DNA of 64,000 nt from Petaurus breviceps papuanus (GCA_028583685.1 JAMXIF010000222.1:3905346-3969345); one strand, 5' to 3'. Positions 1-9,921 are shown, counted from the first letter of the stretch. Numbers and translations are program-made. The notes: a model not told the origin generated them from the sequence alone.

Positions 1-470
1 TAAAGGAAAGCAACTCAAAATGGGTTAACAAGCTTACTTTAATCAGTCAGACATATATCGTTTACCTTGTTCAGGGGAAAAGGTCAGCACCCCGAACTTC
101 AAAGTACACAGACAGAATTATCAAGACAGAAACAGATCTAGTAGACAGATTTCAAACTGTCCAACCATTACATCCATACCCAGTCAACATCTGGGTTTCA
201 ACATCTGGGTTTTTTCAAAGCCGGGGGGCTCAGGACAACGGCTTCCCAGAATCCATATCAAATCACAGAACACTTCTCAAAGTGAGCCCCAAAACAAAGC
301 TACACATCAGGGCTTATATAGCCTTCTCCTGGCTCAGAGAATGTAACAACCTTTTGGACCCACTGGCCAATCAAAAAGTATCTACTGAAAAACAAGCCTC
401 CCACCCCAGGCTCCAGGTGCACTTTAGCCTAGGGGCAGGGAAGATCTTAAAAATTTACATTCCCATTACA
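1..470 (-). mobile_element. LTR fossil, minus orientation, nearly complete
   Basis: Endogenous-retrovirus-type LTR read on the minus strand. It is the reverse complement of the LTR at 867-1339, at roughly 90% identity by eye, and its last few bases run off the left window edge. Read in its own direction it starts TGTAATGG and carries a GATTGGCC (CCAAT-type) box, a CTATATAAG TATA box and an ATTAAA polyadenylation signal. No internal retroviral genes lie next to it in the window. The family is not identified. Confidence 0.7.
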
Positions 471-866
471 GGGGCCTCCTTGTTACTTCCCCATTCAAGT
501 TTTAAAAGCCTTTTCCTGTCATTCAAGGCCTTCCACCACCTGGCATTGCCCACCTTTTCCAACCATAATTGTCCCTTCTTCCTGGAATATCCTCCCTCTC
601 CCTAGGATTAATAGGAAGAGAGAGACTGGCAGATGCCATCAGGCACCCACGAAAGCCAGCCTCCAAGGGGACCTCTGTGCATTCATTGCCCCTGGATCAC
701 AGAACAATAACCTCCTGATTTCTTGTTTACACTGAGACCAGTGAGGTCTCTGCTCTCAGTCAGATTCAGCAGAGCTGCAAGGCTATGTGGGAACTTAGTG
801 ATTAATAACAATAATCATAGAGAAGGAGCAGGGGAAACATAAAATGAGAAGGAAAAGAAGGATGAG
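471..866. other. Spacer between the two inverted LTRs
   Basis: About 400 bp lie between the 5' ends of the two LTRs. Bases 480-605 weakly resemble the L2 LINE 3' region (a 'ttcaaggccttccaccacctgg' type string and 'cctggaatatcctccctctcc'). The remainder shows no recognisable gene or repeat. Confidence 0.35.
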
Positions 867-1339
867 TGTAATGGAAATGCAGATTTAAAGATCTTCCCTG
901 CCCCTAGGCTAAAGTGCACCAGAAGCCTGGGGAGGGAGGCTTGTTTTTCAGTAGATACTTTTTGATTGGCCAGTGGGTCAAAAAGGTTGTTACATTCTCT
1001 GAGCCAGGAGAAGGCTATATAAGCACTGATGTGTAGCTTTGTTTTGGGACTCACTTTGAGAAGTGTTCTGTGATTTGATCTGAATTCTGGGAAGCCGTTG
1101 TTGAGAGTCCCCCGGCTTTGAAAAACCCAGAATGTGGAAACCCAGATGTTGACTGGGTATGGATGTAATGGTTGGACAGTTTGGAAATCTGTCTACTTGA
1201 TGTTTCTGTCTTGATAATTATGCCTGTATACTTTGAAGTTCGGGGTGCTGACCTTTTTGCCCTGAACAAGGTAAACGATATATGGTCTGACTGATTAAAG
1301 TAAGCTTGTTAACCCATTTTGAGTTGCTTTCCTTTATCA
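867..1339 (+). mobile_element. LTR fossil, plus orientation
   Basis: Complete-looking LTR of about 473 bp, beginning TGTAATGG and ending TTATCA (the TG...CA termini typical of LTRs). It has a GATTGGCC box near 964, a CTATATAAG TATA box near 1015 and an ATTAAA signal near 1294. It is the inverted partner of 1-470. I could not find a clear target-site duplication, so solo-LTR status is unproven. Confidence 0.75.
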
Positions 1340-1639
1340 AAGCAGATCCAAGAACCTGTGGTAGCAGCAAACCCTGAGGACGCCGGGGTGCTTGCCGCTA
1401 CAATGAGGAAGAGGAGGAGGAGGAGGAGAGATCTGTGTTCAGATCTTAACTCCAACATCATGGATACCAAAAGGCAAGGGGGGTGAAGAATCCCTGCCCC
1501 GCCTCCCCCCAGAATGATGGTAAGAAACATCCAGCCAATGGAGGATTTGGCCAGGCTGCAAGGGAGTTGGTGGAGACAGAGAGAGATTACAGGACTCCAC
1601 CAGAGTCACAGTCCATGAGAGGGATTTGGATTCGAAGCA

Positions 1640-1696
1640 GCGCTTGGCACAGGACCTGCTTTGTGGTAGGCACTACATAAATGTTGATTGGTTGAT
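1640..1696 (+). mobile_element. L2 LINE 3' end fragment
   Basis: The text 'gcttggcacaggacctg ... gtaggcactacataaatgttgattg' matches the L2 3' terminus (usual form: agcacagtgcctggcacatagtaggcgcttaataaatgc). Confidence 0.5.
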
Positions 1697-1699
1697 TGG

Positions 1700-1840
1700 A
1701 CTTAGGACTCGCTGCCCTGCACCCCTCCAGCCGCCCCCCAGCCCCTCCAGCCACCCCTAGGCCCTCCAGCCACCCCCAAGTCCCTCCAGCTGCCCTCCAG
1801 CCTCTCCAGCTGCCCCCCCAGCCCCCTCCATCTGCCCTGT
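1700..1840. repeat. C-rich imperfect tandem repeat
   Basis: Repeated CCCTCCAGC-type units of about 12-20 bp, very pyrimidine rich. Short proline-rich open frames here are a by-product of the repeat. Confidence 0.6.
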
Positions 1841-1899
1841 TTCGTGACAGCAGTTTGGTAAAGTCCTGCGGGAGGTGGGAGCTGGGCTGACTGCTGCAG

Positions 1900-2515
1900 G
1901 CATTTCCTCCTCCTGTGAATTGTCCCCTCAGAAGGTCAGAATACTGGGGACAATACAGGTGACAAGCCCCCGGCCACTGGAGCTTCCAGGCCTTTCCACA
2001 TGTCCCTGACCTGGCTATTTTTATATTCTCCAGGCGAGATATTTTAAGAAACTCATGGACAAAGGATGAGAGATAACATGCTGAGCATTTCCTCCTACAT
2101 TATGTATGAAGCATCATCACCACACATATGTGTAAGGCAAGGAGCTACATGTGCATGTGCACTGTGTGTATGTATGTGGACACACACACAGTCTGTACAC
2201 TGCCTCCGTTGCCCACCCTATCAGAGCCCAGATAACAGAAAATGCTGAATCCACACTTGGAACTTTGGCTTCCAGGACACGCAGTACCGAGCGGGGGAAG
2301 TGTCCTTGCTGCCTCTGGCTACAATTCAGGCAGAAGCAGCCAAGTTCTCACATTCCCCTGGGAGACATTCCAAAATAATAATTCACATCTCTCTGTCCTG
2401 CAGAGTTCTTCCCTTAAGACAAACCTGGGAGGGGAGCAGAATGAGAATTATCCCCACTCTTCAGAGAATAAACATGGGATAGGTCTAGGCTCGAGGGACT
2501 TCTCCAGCTAGCTTA
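1900..2515. other. No recognised gene or repeat
   Basis: Only a short CA/TG-rich patch near 2150-2195 stands out. I see no exon-like pattern with splice sites. Confidence 0.4.
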
Positions 2516-2529
2516 CGTGGGCAGAGAGC

Positions 2530-2720
2530 CCTTTACATTTTTTCAAAACACTTTACATATTAACTCACTTGATCCTCACACCGACCCTGTGAAATAGTTA
2601 TTATAAACCCCATCTTACAGATGAGGAGACAGAGGCGGAGAGAGCTTTTTTTCCAGGGTCAAATTCAGATCTTCCTGATTCCAGGTCCTATGTTCTGTCC
2701 ATTGTGAAATCTAGCTGCTA
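2530..2720 (-). mobile_element. Ther-1/MIR SINE, antisense
   Basis: Antisense CORE-SINE signature: 'ctttacatattaactcacttgatcctcaca', then 'cagatgaggagacagagg', then the antisense tRNA-like head near 'cttcctgattccaggtcc'. Confidence 0.7.
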
Positions 2721-2734
2721 TAAGCATATTAGTG

Positions 2735-2850
2735 ATCCATCACCTGATGCAACACTCTCATTTTACATGAGACCTAGAGACAAATGACTTGCCCAAGGTC
2801 ACATAGTAAGAGGCAAAGCTGAGATTAAAATTCAGGTGCTCTTCCTAGAA
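2735..2850 (-). mobile_element. MIR SINE fragment, antisense
   Basis: Contains 'gacttgcccaaggtcacatag' and a degenerate antisense B-box region, typical of MIR. Confidence 0.6.
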
Positions 2851-3109
2851 ACCCAGCAGTCATTTCCTGGGACCATTCTACTCCCTTCAAGAGGAAACTG
2901 GTAAGGGAATGGTGCAAGTGATCCTAATGGGGTGGGGAAATTTGAACTCATAAGCATTCCTGAAACCCAGTGCCATTTTATACTATGCCTGGACCATGGC
3001 TCTGCAGGGGTAGAAATAGGATAGGTAAAAGCAGGGAAGAGGGGGATGATAGAATTGTGTATTAAGAAGGTAGACTTATGTGAAGAAATTCAGAAACTAG
3101 AGCTAAGGG

Positions 3110-3600
3110 GAAGCATGATGGAGATTATTTGAGAGAAAGTCAAAGAAGTGTTTTTGTCATTGGAGTGTGCTACAGACCACTTGGGCAGAAAGCGGAAATA
3201 GATGAAAAAATTTCAGAACATAGCACAAGCCCAACTCAGAGGCATGATGAGCAGGGCGGAATCAGGGATCCAGACATCTGCTGCCTCCCACTATCTCTGC
3301 CAGAAGCAGAACAATTAAGAATTCCTTGATTTGCCTTCATGGTAATTTCATCCTTTGAAAAGTGAAGGAGGCAACAAGTAGACATTCTGAATCTGATTCT
3401 CACTTGATTGTTAGGGCGGAAATTAAGGACACCTTGGGGGGAAGCAAGCACTCTATCCTGGAGTCTGTGATAGAGAAGAAGAGAAAATCTGGGCATGGCC
3501 TTGGAAAAGCAGATTGCAAAGATTTCAGAGATGTTGAACCAAAATGCTTCAGGCAAAGCCAGCCCAAAAGAAATGGGAGACACATAGGAATTAAACTCTA
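3110..3600 (+). mobile_element. L3/CR1 LINE, endonuclease region of ORF2
   Basis: Broken frames read like the CR1-clade endonuclease: 'GVCYRPLGQKAEIDE' near 3159-3210, 'DPDIC' near 3270, and 'TLGGSKHSILESVIEKKRK' near 3430-3490. These match the CR1 pattern YRPPGQ..EIDE ... GDFNYPDICW ... LGGSDHSILEF. The reading frame shifts between the pieces and catalytic residues are lost, so the copy is dead. It is part of the same old L3 copy as 4040-4710. Confidence 0.7.
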
Positions 3601-3689
3601 AAATCACAAAGAGAAACAACTTCAGTAAGGAGGAAAAGGGGGATCTGTGGGTCAGTGTACCAGCAACAGAGCTATGCATGCGGGTGTAC

Positions 3690-4020
3690 AATGAAAGGTC
3701 AAAGATTTTCAAGGAGCTCAATCTAATGGGAAAGACAAGAGGCAAATAAATATTTGCAAACAGACTGTAGACAGGACAAAGTGGCAACGATCAGCACTAG
3801 TATTAAGGGGTAATGGGAAACAATTCCCTGTAGGGGTGAGATGTTAGCTGGAACTTGAAGGAAGTCAGTAGGAAAGGATGAGAAGGGAGAGCATTCCAGG
3901 CAGGAGGCACAGCCAGAGCAAATATTCAGAGTTCGGAGATGGAGTGCCATGTCTGAGGAATAGCCAGGAGGCCAGAGGTAGGAGCAAGGAAAGTGTAAGA
4001 AGAAAATGAGAGACCACAAA
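3690..4020 (-). mobile_element. L2 LINE fragment, antisense
   Basis: Antisense L2 3'-region signature: 'gggagagcattccaggcagg', 'cagagttcggagatggagtg' and 'gaggaatagccaggaggcc'. It lies between two pieces of L3, so it probably inserted into L3. Confidence 0.65.
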
Positions 4021-4039
4021 GTCTACAAACTATAGGGCA

Positions 4040-4278
4040 GTGAGGATGACTTGGATTTCCAGGAAAAGCTTAGGTGATTCATTAAAGAGAGAGGTCTAAA
4101 AAGCGAAACATTCCTCTCGATGTGATTACAAAAAACAGCCCAGCTTCATCAAGAACAGTCATACCAGAAACGCCTCATCCTTTGTCAATAAAATTTCTAC
4201 ACTAGCAGTTGAGGAGAATGTTGTGCATCTATGTTACCTAGGTTTAAGCAAAGCTCTGGACAGAGTATATCCAACTAT
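4040..4278 (+). mobile_element. L3/CR1 LINE, reverse transcriptase region
   Basis: Sense L3: 'cccagcttcatcaagaacag', then 'tacctaggtttaagcaaagctctggac'. The second string is the degraded YLDFSKAFD motif of the CR1-clade reverse transcriptase. The MAR1 SINE at 4279 interrupts it. Confidence 0.65.
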
Positions 4279-4536
4279 TCATGGGGCAGCTAGCTGGTAC
4301 AGTGAATAAAGCACTGAGCCTGGCGCCAAGAAGACTCATCTTTCTGAATTCAAATCCAGCCTCAGACACTGACTAGCTGTGTGACCCTGGGCAAGTCACT
4401 TAACCCTGTTTGCCTCAGTTTCCTCATCTGTAAAATGAGAAGGAAATGGCGAACCACTCCAGTATCTATGCCAAGAAAGCCCCCAGTGGGGCACAAAGAG
4501 TCAGACATAACTTAAAAGTGACTGAACAGCAATTAT
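4279..4536 (+). mobile_element. MAR1-type tRNA SINE, near full length
   Basis: Head 'ggggcagctagctggtacagtg', B box 'gaattcaaatcc', body 'gtgaccctgggcaagtcactt', and the RTE-like tail 'aaagagtcagacataac ... gactgaacagcaa'. It is inserted into L3 (4040-4710). The flanks 'actattcat' and 'aattattctt' are a plausible decayed target duplication. Confidence 0.8.
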
Positions 4537-4710
4537 TCTTATGGCAGAGGTGGAGAGACATGAATCAGACAACAGCACAATCAGATGGGCTCACAGGGTA
4601 ATTTTGAGTGGCTTGATATCAGTGTGGCAGGAGCTGTCCAGTGGCACTTGTACTTGGCCCCAGTTTTCAATATGTTTCTCAATGACTGGATAAAGGCAAA
4701 GGTAGTATTT
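4537..4710 (+). mobile_element. L3/CR1 LINE continued after the MAR1 insertion
   Basis: Resumes the L3 reverse transcriptase region ('ggcttgatatcagtgtggcaggagctgtccagtgg', then 'caatatgtttctcaatgactgg', decayed NDL region). A 170-residue open frame across 4585-5097 is a chance fusion of L3, L2 and opposite-strand L3. Confidence 0.6.
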
Positions 4711-4841
4711 GTCTATGATGTCCATGATGTCCATTCTTCCCTTGCTCATCATACTTGCCCTCTCTTAAAGCATCCAAAGGTCAAGTTCGCTTTTTCTAAT
4801 GCCTTAGGCCACTGCCGAATCCTTCTGAAAACAATTCAGAC

Positions 4842-4905
4842 TCAGTCCATCGGCAAGCATTTATTACATGTTTACTATGTGCCAGGGAATGTGCTATGGA
4901 GATTT
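4842..4905 (-). mobile_element. L2 3' end, antisense
   Basis: 'aagcatttattacatgtttactatgtgccagg' is the antisense L2 terminus. Confidence 0.6.
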
Positions 4906-4909
4906 TTCA

Positions 4910-5260
4910 CCCTCACTGCCGGATGGCCACTCACAATCCATCCTATGTTTGTCCCATTGATACAAGACAACATTGATTTCTGTCCAGTTCATTCGCTTTC
5001 TATCGTACCCATCATTCCGGCTGTCAAGATCATTTTGTCTCCCGATTCTGTCATCCAGCAATGCAGCTACCCCTCTTCCTCGTGTCCTGGCAGCTGAGAA
5101 CTTGGATGAGCATACCGGTCATAGCTGCCTTCATTCAAGCTATTGGGAGAAATGTTGGACGTGGGACTCTCAGACATGCCTTCCTCACTCCCCCACTCAG
5201 GCTGCAGAGGCATCCCATTCCTGCTGGTGTGCCTCTCTCCTGAGGTCATGGCTTGGGGAC
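4910..5260 (-). mobile_element. L3/CR1 LINE fragment, antisense
   Basis: Antisense L3 3' region: 'tacaagacaacattgatttctgtccag', 'gtcatccagcaatgcagct' and 'ttcattcaagctattggg'. Confidence 0.55.
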
Positions 5261-5589
5261 TAGTTGGGGATTCCATAGACCTTCCTGTATGCAGCAGCTC
5301 TGCTCTCAGATCCAGAGAAGCTCTCAAGCTTCGGGACAGGGAGAGCTGTTATTGCCTCCTTCCTGATGAAATCTGATATGGATGGAGGCTTAGGAAGTCT
5401 CGTGTGGACAAAACAAGGTCCCTCCCTGATGAAAAGGGGCTCTTTTTTTCCCAGCTGCCAGACCTCACTGGTTTAATTCTAAAGGAAAATTACTGTGTAT
5501 GAGTCAAAAAGGGATTGCATAAATGAGAGAAAGACGACCTAAAAATTCCATCCTACGTTTTGTAGGATTCATTCACCCCAAAATATAAT

Positions 5590-6105
5590 TATAATAGCAT
5601 TTATATAACTTTCAGTTTTACAGTGCACTTTCCATATGTTAGACTCACAAATTTCCTGTGGGGTAGGTACCATTATTATTCTAAAAATAATAATAAGAGT
5701 AGTAGCATTTATACAGCACTTTAAGGGTTACAAAATGGGAAGTACATACTATTATTATCTCCATTTTATAGATGAGAAAACTGGGGCAGGCAGAGGTTTG
5801 CCCAGGGTCCCCTACCTGGGAAATACATGAGGTCAGATTTGAACTCAACTCTTCATGATTACCCTGAGTTCAAATCCAGCCTCACGTACTTACTAACCAT
5901 GTGACCCTGGGCAAGTCACTTAACTCCATTTGCCTCAGTTTCCTTGTCTGTAAAATAATCTGGAGAAGGAATTGGCAAACAACTCCAGCATCTTTCCCAA
6001 GAAAACCTGAAATGGGGTCATTAAGAGTCAGACATGACTAAACAACAACTTCATGATTCCAAGTTCAATACTCCATCCACCACACCACCTAGCTGGAGAA
6101 ACCAA
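5590..6105 (-). mobile_element. Ther-1 SINE, antisense, split by a MAR1 SINE
   Basis: 'gtagcatttatacagcactttaagggtt', 'ccattttatagatgagaaaactgggg' and 'gtcagatttgaactcaactc' are the antisense Ther-1 body and B box. The last part (6059-6100, 'ccatccaccacaccacctagct') follows the insertion at 5861-6048. Confidence 0.75.
5861..6048 (+). mobile_element. MAR1 SINE, 5'-truncated, with target duplication
   Basis: It begins near the B box ('gagttcaaatcc'), continues 'gtgaccctgggcaagtcac', and ends with the RTE-like tail 'aagagtcagacatgactaaacaacaa'. The 10-bp duplication CTTCATGATT flanks it at 5851-5860 and 6049-6058. Confidence 0.85.
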
Positions 6106-6149
6106 TACACTAAAGTTCTACTTTAGAGATAGGTGACATTGCAAAGTGC

Positions 6150-6285
6150 AACAAGCTAGGAGACAGAGACCTGGATTCAAGCCTGCCATATGACACTCTC
6201 TAGCCACGTGTGTGACCATAGGCTTGTCACTTATAACTCTGCGTCTCTGTTTTCTCTTCTGTAAAATGGGAAAATCAACTCTCGT
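6150..6285 (+). mobile_element. MIR SINE, sense
   Basis: 'agacctggattcaagcctg' (B box), 'gtgaccataggcttgtcact' and 'tctgtaaaatggg' follow the MIR order. Confidence 0.6.
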
Positions 6286-6289
6286 AACA

Positions 6290-6950
6290 GAGTCCCCAAA
6301 TTGGAAGACACCAAAGAACCCATCCAGTCTAGTCCATACCAGAAAAGGAACCCCTACTTGGCACACCCAAAAAGGTGGCATAGTCTCTTCCCCATTGAGG
6401 AAGAACCCAAGAGCCCAAGGCAAACCCACACTTTTGGACAGCTCAAATTGCTGTGAAGATTTCCCTTACGTTAAGTCAGAATCTCCCTCTGTGAAAGTTC
6501 CCTAATTATGTCTGTTTCTGCCTCCTAGGACCAAGCAGAATAAAGCTAATCCCTCTTCCAAGCCACACCCCTTAAATTCCTGAAGGCAACTCCCTCAGTT
6601 CCTTCGGCCAATCTTCCATGGACTCACGGCCCTTGACCTGTCTGGCTGGCCTCCTCTGGAATGCCTCCAGTTTGTCTATGCCCTTCCTGAAAAGGAGGCT
6701 CCTAACTGGTCACAATATTCCAGATGTGACCTGACCAGAGCAGAGGGCATGGAGCTCTCACCTCTATACTCCTGGCCACCCCGCTTCTCTTACTGGCGGC
6801 TTTCTTGGCTGTCATGTTACTAGGCTGGCCAGTGTGGAGCCTGCAGTCCACTGAACCCCCAGATCCTTTTCAAACAGGGGTTCTTAGCCTTATATGCACC
6901 ATGGTCCCTTTTGGCAGGCTTGTGAAGCCCATGACCCCTTCTCTAAAGCA
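6290..6950 (-). mobile_element. L3/CR1 LINE 3' region, antisense
   Basis: Antisense L3 with 'acagctcaaattgctgtgaag', 'ccaagcagaataaagctaat', 'ggcctcctctggaatgcctccag' and 'acaatattccagatgtgacctgacc'. The last string is the diagnostic CR1/L3 3' segment. Confidence 0.75.
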
Positions 6951-6970
6951 TGTTCTAAATGTAGAAAATA

Positions 6971-7137
6971 GGGGCGGCCCGGTAGCACAGCCAGTAAGAG
7001 CACTGGCTCCAGTGTCGGGATGACCTGGGGATCGAATCCCGGGCTCAGACACTTAGCACCCACCCAGAAACACCTGGCAGTGTAACCTTGAGCAAGTTAC
7101 TTAACCCCGATTGCTTTAAAAAAAAATAAAAAATAAA
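6971..7137 (+). mobile_element. WSINE-like tRNA SINE, left-arm monomer
   Basis: Head 'ggggcggcccggtagcacag', B box 'gatcgaatccc', body 'cacccacccagaaacacctgg', then 'gcaagttacttaaccccgattgc' and an A-rich tail. A 15-bp target duplication (taaatgtagaaaata) lies at 6956-6970 and 7138-7152. Its diagnostic bases match the left arms of the dimers at 26651-26955 and 50133-50437, so this arm can move alone. Confidence 0.9.
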
Positions 7138-7439
7138 TAAATGTAGAAAATAAAAGCTATAATAATTCAATGGAAAATCATTATACGAAATGCAGTTACT
7201 GAAATTTTTTTAAAATCCAACAAGTTCATGTAGCCCTTGAAATCTCTCCTCAGGGGTGAGGGTAAATGGACAACACATCTAGAACACCAGTTTTCAAATG
7301 AATCACTATACTGACCTGACAGCTACATCTTGCCCTTGGAGTGCTGTTTTTTTATGTTCCAGTGTAAAACATCACACGTAACCCTACTGAAAACCCTTGG
7401 AGATTTCCTTCTCTCTACTTTTATAAATCTTAATGTTCC

Positions 7440-7545
7440 TGATAATGTACACGTGGAGTGTGAGTGCCTTAGACTCAGGGATTGTTTTTGCTGTTCTTTG
7501 TGTGCCCAGGGCTCAGCACAGGGCCTGACAAATAGTCTGTGCCCT
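7440..7545 (+). mobile_element. L2 LINE 3' end, sense
   Basis: 'gactcagggattgtttttgctgttctttgtg' and 'ggctcagcacagggcctgacaaatag' match the L2 3' terminus. Confidence 0.6.
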
Positions 7546-7554
7546 TGTATCATT

Positions 7555-7790
7555 TCTTCTGACCTCTGTGTGAGCACTTGCCTTGTGTGAATTCTCCACA
7601 ACAGTCTTTTTGGCAAGTGTACATTTGGCATTCAAACAATGTGGCCAGCCCATCAGAGTTTCGCTCTCTGCATTACTGTCTGAAAGCTTGGCAGTTCAGC
7701 TCAAGAAAGGACATCAGTGTCCAGTACCTTATCCTGCCAGGTGATTTCAGCGTGGAACATCTCTTTCCAGAAGTCAAAATTCCAGTATTG
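7555..7790 (-). mobile_element. RTE LINE fragment, antisense, C-terminal ORF2
   Basis: On the minus strand it reads MPNVHLPKRLLWRIHTRQ, the same conserved stretch as the RTE copy at 27733-28120 (MPNVHLPERPFCRELTQG). The downstream part is decayed. Confidence 0.65.
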
Positions 7791-8073
7791 CTTGGCTTGA
7801 TGTCCACAAAAATAGTCCCACACCCCAGCCTTTTCTGATAAACTCTGTTTATAGGCACCTTCAGAAATGCTTCAGGGAAAGGACAGAGCCCTCAGATAAG
7901 AGGTTAGTGAGTTTACCAAGGGGTGAATAGAGATTCCCTTAGATGTTTTCCCCACAGGGGTTGAGCTCCAGGCTCTGCTAGTTGCTAGAGATGCAGAGGC
8001 AAAAAGAAAAAGCAGTGCCTGCCCACGGGGGGCTTGTGCTCTCTCAGTGTATGCAACAAGGGATCCATCTATG

Positions 8074-8183
8074 CCAGGCTTACACAACCTGTGGTCCGAC
8101 AAAGGCTTTGGGGCAGCCCACAAAAAACATGTAGAGGAAATGCAGAGGAAATCCTTTGACGGGCCGCAGTTGTGCAGATCTGG
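8074..8183. mobile_element. Short hAT-like MITE with terminal inverted repeats
   Basis: A 110-bp element. The left end CCAGGCTTACACAACCTG and the right end, whose reverse complement reads CCAGATCTGCACAACTG, form imperfect terminal inverted repeats of about 24 bp. I see no clear 8-bp target duplication (catctatg versus tctaagct), so the superfamily is a guess. Confidence 0.5.
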
Positions 8184-8234
8184 TCTAAGCTATGACCCAT
8201 CAGTTACCGTCATAGTTTAAGAACCACAATGCAT

Positions 8235-8362
8235 CTTTGAGACCATCTAGTCTGCTCCTCCCATTTTACAGACTTACCCAAGTACACACAGGTGGTAAGG
8301 CACAGAGGCAAGATTCGAACCCAGGTCTTCTTTCCATTGGATCATGCTGCCTCTCTACAGAT
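8235..8362 (-). mobile_element. MIR SINE, antisense
   Basis: 'gagaccatctagtctgctcc', 'cccattttacag' and the B box complement 'gattcgaacccaggtcttc' are present. Confidence 0.65.
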
Positions 8363-8429
8363 AATTGCACACAAGATGATTTGAAGAGGAAAACAACCCT
8401 AAAAACTAGGGGTTGGGAGGATCCAGAAA

Positions 8430-8720
8430 GGTTTGCCACAGAGGCAGCTAAGGATTCTGGGAGGCAGAAGTGAGGAGGAAGGGAGGGAAGGAGGGACAGC
8501 CTAGGCAAAGGCCCTGAGGGAGGAGATGAAGAGCTGAACTTGGAGAACCATGAGCAGTTGCCTTGACTAACTTGTAGAGTGAGAGCAGAGCCACCTGAAG
8601 GACGCGTGGGGAGGGAGGCTGGAGCCAGGCCCTGTAGGGAGCCAGGCCAAGGAGCTGGGGCAGAGAGAGGAGGGCAGGGGAAGGGCTTCTCTCCCTGACA
8701 TCATCTCCTCTGCATGAGAC
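8430..8720 (-). mobile_element. L2 LINE remnant, antisense
   Basis: 'cagcctaggcaaaggccctgaggg' followed by L2-like purine-rich sequence. Old and decayed. Confidence 0.45.
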
Positions 8721-8869
8721 AGCAAGTTAAACTTGTCTGGATTTAGCCACTGGTGTGCTGTTTCAGCCTCTTTCCTTAAAAAAGACACATTGAAATTACA
8801 CAGATTATGCCCTCAGTACAATGATCTTCCTGCACTCTCCCTTTCTCTTTTCTTCTTCGCTTGATCCTA

Positions 8870-9030
8870 ATTGGGCCATGAGGCTCCAAAGATCACAGAT
8901 GCTTCGACTGAGATGGCAGGCAGAGGAGGAAAAGGAGCCCCCAGAAGGAGGTGGCCCAGGGTCACAGACCAAGGGAGACACAGGCCAGGATTCGAATCCA
9001 CATCTCCAAACTCCAAGTATCTTGGAATGA
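8870..9030 (-). mobile_element. MIR SINE, antisense
   Basis: 'gtggcccagggtcacagacc' and the B box complement 'ggattcgaatcc' mark an antisense MIR. Confidence 0.55.
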
Positions 9031-9356
9031 TGGGGCAGGAAGTGGTCTTTGAGGAAATCTAGACCAGTGGTTCTCAAACTTTTCGGTCTCAGGACCCCTT
9101 TTCACTCTTAAAAATTACTGAGGACCCTCCCCCCAAAGAGCTTTTGTTTATGTGAGTTTTATCTATTGACATTTACTGTATTCTAGATTAAAACTAAGTT
9201 TTTAGAAATATGTGTCAGTTCATTTTCAAACAATAACAAACCAACCACATGTTAACAAGAATAGCAGTATTTATGAAAAACAACTATGTTTCCCCAAACA
9301 AAAACTTAGTGAGAAGATCGGCTTTGTTTTACATATTTTTGCAAAGCTCCTTAATA

Positions 9357-9580
9357 TGAGGCAGCTGAGTGGCAGAGTCGGCTAAAACTCGCGAGGAAAA
9401 GAGAAAAACCTCAGTTCGAATGTGACCTCAGATCGTCCCGGCTTTGTGACCCTGGGCAGGGCACGAAACCTTGGCGTGCCTCAGTGTCTACATATGTAAA
9501 ATGTTTGGGGATAAAATGAGATGTCATATGTAAAGAAAGCATTTGGCAAACCTTAAAATGTAGAAATAAATGCTAGTGAT
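9357..9580 (+). mobile_element. Ther-1/MIR SINE nested in the hAT element
   Basis: Head 'gaggcagctgagtggcagagt', B box 'cagttcgaatgtg', then 'gtgaccctgggcagggcac' and 'gtaaaatg'. It splits the hAT element, so it is younger. Confidence 0.65.
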
Positions 9581-9582
9581 GA

Positions 9583-9674
9583 GGATAGGGGTGGGGATGG
9601 GGTGAGGATGGGGTGGGGATGGGGGTGGGGGTGGGGGGTAGGGATGGAGATGGGATGAGGATGATGTTGATGTT
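9583..9674. repeat. G-rich GGGGTGGGGATG-type low-complexity repeat
   Basis: Runs of 3-6 G separated by T or A, then GATGTT repeats. It has G-quadruplex potential on the + strand. Probably expanded from the SINE tail. Confidence 0.7.
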
Positions 9675-9921
9675 GATGTCCGGCTTAATAGTGGACAGCT
9701 GGATTCTCCTGTGTCTCTTCACTCAGTGTCATGGTGTGCTGTTTCGGTTGAAGATTAAGAAAGTCCAGCCTCACGTTGACACATAGTCAGAAAAGGGAGG
9801 AACACTTAGTAGATAAATAACATTTGAGTGTTATTGTGAAAGTAGTCTGACTGTGGATTCCCTAACAGGGTTTCCACATTAGCCCCAGGAGATCGAGGAC
9901 CATGTCTGGAGAACCTGATCT

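Larger units (their letters stand above)
9065..9917 (+). mobile_element. hAT-type non-autonomous DNA transposon, both ends present
   Basis: It starts CAGTGGTTCTCAAACTTTT and ends GGAGAACCTG, an inverted-repeat pair of the MER/Charlie type. The body has the mammal-wide strings 'ggtctcaggacccctttt' and 'ggcttaatagtggacagctgg'. An 8-bp target duplication, ATCTAGAC, is exact at 9057-9064 and 9918-9925; 8 bp is the hAT standard. A SINE plus G-rich repeat (9357-9674) sits inside. There is no transposase. Confidence 0.85.

Noticed and set aside
3236-3787. 183-residue minus-strand frame
   Set aside because: Antisense shadow of the L3 endonuclease region.
4585-5097. 170-residue open frame
   Set aside because: It runs through sense L3, an L2 end and antisense L3; no continuous protein family fits.
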